Below, piece after piece: positions 29,317-33,308 of a stretch of 33,308 bases of DNA (its first letter is position 1; each line of letters starts with the position of its first letter). The stretch lies in assembly GCA_015499985.1 (NCBI GenBank), contig JAAAUF010000440.1, positions 1 through 33,308 of the forward strand, written 5' to 3'. The position numbers were made by a program, and so were the translations under genes. Source of the DNA: Haplosporangium gracile. Lineage: Eukaryota; Mortierellomycota; Mortierellomycetes; Mortierellales; Mortierellaceae. The notes below the pieces were generated by a model. That model worked only from the letters and a program-made list of their open reading frames with translations, was not told where the DNA came from and made no database searches.

Positions 29317-32199
29317 TTATGTAGAATAAGCGTGGTGGGCTGCCTGCTGGGCTGCTTGGGCTGCTTGCTGCGCTCGTTTAAGTTTGATACAGTCATCCAG
29401 ATGTTCGCCACGGTACTTTGTCACATATCCTCCTCCTTCCTTCTCTGTCACCGTCTTGTTCACCTATTTGTTTATAAAAAAAAAAAAGAAGACAAAGATG
29501 TTGGAACAAAAGGAGGAAGGGAAATGTCAGAAAAAAAATGCATTTCTCTCATCGATTTAAATGGCAAGATGAAACAGCAAAAGCAATCCTCAGAAACTTA
29601 CAGTGCAGCCATTGGCGCTGTTGGAGCATTTGTAATAGATACTCTTACAGCCAGTCTTCTTTTGGGTCGTGTTGCCGTTGTTCTTCCAAAGGAACTGATC
29701 GATATGGGGTTCTGCAGAGTCCACAATCTTGTTAACGGGCTGCATCTCCCGACGCTTGCGCTTCCGCTTCTGATCCGCTCCTACACTATTGCCTCCACCA
29801 CTGCCTGCATCAACTCCTCCGCCACCACCACTACCACCGGTCAATGATGACAAGGAGCCGCTAGCAGGTCTCAATCCAGTGCTTGTGATCGCTCCTGGGC
29901 CTAGTGCGGCCATCGTCATCGAGACGACAGAATTGTGTCCTGTGTATGATTGATGATGATGTGGTGACTGGTGTTGCTGGTGCTGGTGATGGGAGTATCC
30001 TCCTTGGCCGAGTCCTGAGGGTCCAGAGACAGAGGCCAGATCCGAAAACTCGAGTGTCAAGGATGTTTCGCCGTTGCCACCCATCATGTTGTTCATGCTG
30101 AGAGAAGATCCTGGTCGGCTGTGCATCCCGCCCATCACTGGATGGTCACTGTAGTCATCGTCCGACTCATCGTCTATTTTCGTTGTCGTTTTTGTTTTTC
30201 GTAACGATACGCAAAAACGCACAGAAAAAATAAAATAGACAGCAACAAAAAAAAAGGAGATGCGACGGGGACCAAAAAGAAAAAAGATAGATGCGAAAAT
30301 AATGACGATTTTGGACTGTCAGTTCAGGACATCTGCACCCTTTTTTTTATCGTCCCTTTTTGCAAGGACGAGATATAGCCGAGACCAATTGAAGAGCACC
30401 AACATCAAAGAAAGAAACATACCGCTTTCATCTTGTGTCCGCAAAGAAGATGCGCTCACATTCCTGGGTCGACCGACGGCCAGCCGCTGCTGATCTAGCA
30501 GATTTGTGCCGCCCGAGACCGAGGATTGAGCGAACTGTGACAGATGCGAGAGCGAGTTGGTCCTGCGGATAACACTCTGGTGCTGAAGTTGAGGCAATGT
30601 CGTGTGGTACGAAAACATCTGAGGGTATTGACCGAATTGCGGCGGCAAGTGCTGGTTTTGCTGGTGCTGATGTTGTGGGAACTGATGTGGCGTTTGGTGG
30701 TGTGGCGGCTGTTGTGATTGGTGTGAAGGTTGCTGGTACTGCTGCTGCAACGTTGTCAATGACTCCGTGGAGGGCTGCTGTGGGTGCTGTTGAAACGACG
30801 ACGATATGTGTGATTGGAGAGATGTGTTGGATCCAGTCAATCCTAGCATCGAGAGTGTCCCAAACTGGCTCGAAGGATTGGATAGGGGCGTCGAGGTCAC
30901 TGTGGAGATTGAATGAGGACCTGAGGGCATGGAAGACATGGATTGCGATCTCAAATGGCCATGGTGGATATCCCTTGCAAACGTGACTGACCGCTTGCGC
31001 GCAAGACCATGATCTGGTCCCTGGCCACCGAACCCCCCACCATTTCCACCACCTGCGAAACCTACTCCTCCTAGTCCACCAAGGGTGCCGTTTCCTCCTC
31101 GGAGACCCCCTGCGACTCCTGACAACGACGCCGCGGAGGACGAATCAAAATCATCATCGTCCATGAAGCGCTTGCCTGAGGAGCTCAGGCCTAGTGAGGT
31201 GGTCGGAATCTGCATGGTCGCTGAGGTAGGGCTGACTGTTGTGCTGGAAGGCTGGGAGGTTGCTGTGGAAGTGATCGTGGCCGTAGTCGTGGACGAGGAA
31301 GGGTGATCGCTCATGTTCCCGGTGGTGATACTCGACCCTGGCGTTCCTGTTGGGTTGGTCTGGGAAGTCTGGGCCAAAAGTCCTTCGTAGCCCGTCATGA
31401 GATTCATCCCTCTGTTCTCGCGGAGCATAAGGTCCATCATCTTGAAGCGTGCCTCCTCTGCCCATCGTCGGTCCTCTTCCGTCTTGGACGCAATGATCAT
31501 CTTCAAGAGCTCCGGCTGAGATGCATACGTTGCCAGAATGGTATCGAGGTCGGCGGTCTGGTGCGGGGTTGTTGGCAAGATCGATCCGGGCGTGGATGAG
31601 TTGGACGACGATTGTGGCTGGGATAAGTGTGGTGGCGAAGAGAGCATGCCACCATAGTTCGAAAGCATTGCAGTGTTGATGGTTGGGTGGCCTCCATGCT
31701 GATTGCCTCCCAGGTTGCTTGCGACCGTTGGTCCAACTCTTGTGGGGCTGCCTACCGCCGTGCTGGTGTTGCTGCCCGTATTGCCACTGAGACCGTTGTT
31801 ATTACCATGGGTGGCGTTATTGTTTCCGGCACCGTGGTTGCCGTTGGAATTGACGGTTGCCGAGAGGAGCGTTCCTGAGGCGCTGACGCTGATAGGCGAA
31901 GTGGACGATCCGGAGAGCGAGGCGGCGGTTGAGGAAGTAGAATGAAGAGAGGAGGCGTGAAGGGGCAGGGGCGGCGGAGAAGAGAGTTCTTGAGCCAATT
32001 CGTGCGAGAGCTGCTGCTGGGACAGGGTCTGCTGCTGCTGATGATGCGGGTGGTGGTGGTGGTGCTGCTGGTGCTGCTGCTGTTGCTGGTGCGGGTGGTG
32101 CTGTTGCTGGTGCTGCGGGTGTACCTGTGCTCCCGGCGAAGACATCTGGGAGGCGGAGGCCTGGTATGGGAGAAACCCAAACGACGAAGACGAGTTCAT
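29317..32199 (-). CDS. Putative transcription factor with WRKY/GCM1-like zinc finger
   Basis: Three exons, 32199-30423, 30173-29602 and 29463-29317 (introns 249 and 138 nt, phases 1 and 0), encode 831 aa. Residues 1-200 are Gln/His/Ser/Asn-rich. At about 216-262 lies a charged helical block (LDTILATYASQPELLKMIIA, then EEDRRWAEEARFKMMDLML). Next are a Gly-rich stretch, KRSVTFARD and more Gln-rich sequence. After an acidic patch (DDESDDDYSD) and a basic patch (KRKRKRRE) comes the C-terminal finger: HIDQFLWKNNG, GCKSIYYKCSNSANGCT, then across the last intron VNKTVTEKEGGGYVTKYRGE and HLDDC. This follows the WRKY-GCM1/FLYWCH plan: W and G of the WRKYG motif kept (WKNNG, 755-759), YYKC, and likely zinc ligands C775-x6-C782-x21-H804-x3-C808. 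Loss of the RKY core means plant-type W-box binding cannot be assumed. An Ala/Gln/Lys helix ends the protein. Role as a nuclear DNA-binding regulator is inferred. Confidence 0.8.
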
Positions 32200-33308
32200 A
32201 TTGGCAGGTTGGGTTTGGTCTGTAGGACCAATTGGGCGCGGACAGGGGGAGAGGGGAGGTAGAGTTGGTTTTTCGGCTGGTTAGAGAAAAAAACAAAATG
32301 CTGCAAACTAAATACAATAAACAACGCTGTAGCTATCGATGATGGAGGAATGCGCTGTGCTTTTCTGAACAAAAGTGATAGTTGGTTTTCTTTTCTTTTT
32401 TTCTTTTTTTCTGTTTTTTTCCGCTTTTTTGTTTGTACTTTGGGATAGATAGGAGAGCAACGAACAAAGCGGCAATGAAGGAAAAAAAAAAGGTGGGCAA
32501 AATACACAAAGAACAACGAAAAGGAAGGCTAGCAATAAAACAAAAAAATGGAACGTTGAGAAAAGAAGGACGGATAATAATAGGGCGAATGGTGATAAGA
32601 CAGAAAGAAAGAAAGAAATGGGCTGGTGCTGTCGATACAAAGTAAAGTGACGATAGGAACGAAGGAGCGGTAATAACAAAGGGAAGATAGGAGGAGTGTT
32701 CAATGAAGAAGGATTGCCCGACGGTTGAACCAACTGGGAAAGAAGGGAGAAGGAGTAGCAAAAAAGTGAAAAGCAAATAAAAGAAGAAAAAAACGCACAA
32801 GAAAAGAAACAAGGTACGGTGGGAAGGGGAAGAGATGGGATGTGCTGGGATGGATGGTAAGATGCAAGAAGAAGAGAAAAAAAAAACAAAAAAAAAAAAG
32901 AAAACAAGAAGAAAGAGAGAGAGAAAGGAAAGAAAAGGGTAAAAAAAAGGGAAAAGCTGTCAAAACAGGGTGGTGGTGGGGGAGGACAGGGAGAGAGAGA
33001 GAGAGAGAGAAAGGGGAGATTTGGGTGCACGGTGGTAACGACGAATGGTATGGTGCGAGTGTATGTTGTATGGTGTATGTGTTCGATGGTTTAGTATGTT
33101 GTAGTTTGATATCAAAAACAAAAAAAGACAGAGGTGACGGGAAACAAGTCTGAAAGCCCGCTCTTCTTTTTTTCTTTTTTCTTTTTTCCTTTCTTCTTTG
33201 TTTTTCTTTTTCTTCTCTACTCTTCTATTATCCACTTCTTACTTCTTACTCTTCACTTGCTCTTCTTTTTTTTTTTTTTGTTTACAAAAACATGAATGCA
33301 CAAAGATC
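32200..33308. other. Leader and promoter side of the WRKY-like gene
   Basis: The plus strand is A/G-rich almost throughout, so the minus-strand leader of the WRKY-like gene is pyrimidine-rich. A (GA)n run lies at about 32992-33010 and short A or T runs are frequent. Open frames here (up to 240 codons) read as Phe/Leu/Ser- or Lys/Arg-only low-complexity peptides and are not supported as genes. The window ends without showing the next gene. Confidence 0.55.

Noticed and set aside
30319..30422. Extension of the WRKY-like exon 1 to a stop at 30319
   Set aside because: A GTATGT donor at 30422 joined to an acceptor at 30174 continues the acidic stretch in frame and leads to the zinc finger, so the extension is intron.
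32308..33030. 240-codon minus-strand frame of Phe, Leu and Ser
   Set aside because: Produced by long C/T-rich leader sequence; composition is not that of a membrane protein and no motif is present.

Overview
This is fungal nuclear DNA. Short GT-AG introns (mostly 90-160 nt, often with a CTAAC- or CTGAC-like branch site), pyrimidine-rich 5' leaders, AATAAA-type polyadenylation signals and long Gln/His/Ser-rich regulatory proteins all fit a fungus. The gene set adds ADA1, MRT4, MHF1, a SPIN90/Ldb17-type actin regulator, a DCAF7/WDR68 orthologue, WDR89 and YAR1. High intron density and a WRKY-like zinc finger point to an early-diverging lineage (Mortierellomycota or another Mucoromycota-type fungus); that placement is inference. 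I saw no tRNA, rRNA, CRISPR array or intact transposon.

Layout, left to right. 0.7-4.0 kb: two tandem minus-strand genes, the histone-fold protein MHF1/CENP-S (seven tiny exons) and the SAGA subunit HFI1/ADA1. 4.0-5.4 kb: MRT4, divergent from HFI1. 5.7-8.1 kb: an unrecognised multi-exon gene of about 610 aa. 8.5-10.8 kb (minus): a Gln-rich protein with a retroelement-integrase-type H2C2 zinc finger. 10.8-13.8 kb: a long low-complexity stretch with no supported gene. 13.8-15.3 kb: WDR89. 16.8-19.2 kb: a Ser-rich coiled-coil protein whose first intron holds a 10-N assembly gap. 19.4-20.1 kb (minus): a tentative 176-aa Pro/His-rich protein. 20.4-22.3 kb (minus): DCAF7/WDR68. 22.6-23.9 kb: MPDU1, with an in-frame open frame directly after its stop. 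24.2-26.5 kb: Ldb17/Dip1/SPIN90. 26.7-27.7 kb: YAR1. 28.4-29.1 kb: a 91-aa single-pass membrane protein including a 17-nt exon. 29.3-32.2 kb (minus): an 831-aa putative transcription factor ending in a WRKY/GCM1-like zinc finger. The last 1.1 kb is its leader and promoter region.

The genes are mostly unrelated housekeeping and regulatory functions. MRT4 and YAR1 both serve ribosome assembly, MHF1 and HFI1 act on chromatin, and the two Gln-rich minus-strand proteins look like transcription regulators. I see no biosynthetic cluster or defence island. The most unusual items are the WRKY-like protein, the captured integrase zinc finger, the MPDU1 in-frame downstream frame and the small intron-split genes that single-ORF searches miss. 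Exon joins were worked out by hand from splice sites and reading-frame continuity, so individual boundaries may shift by a few codons.
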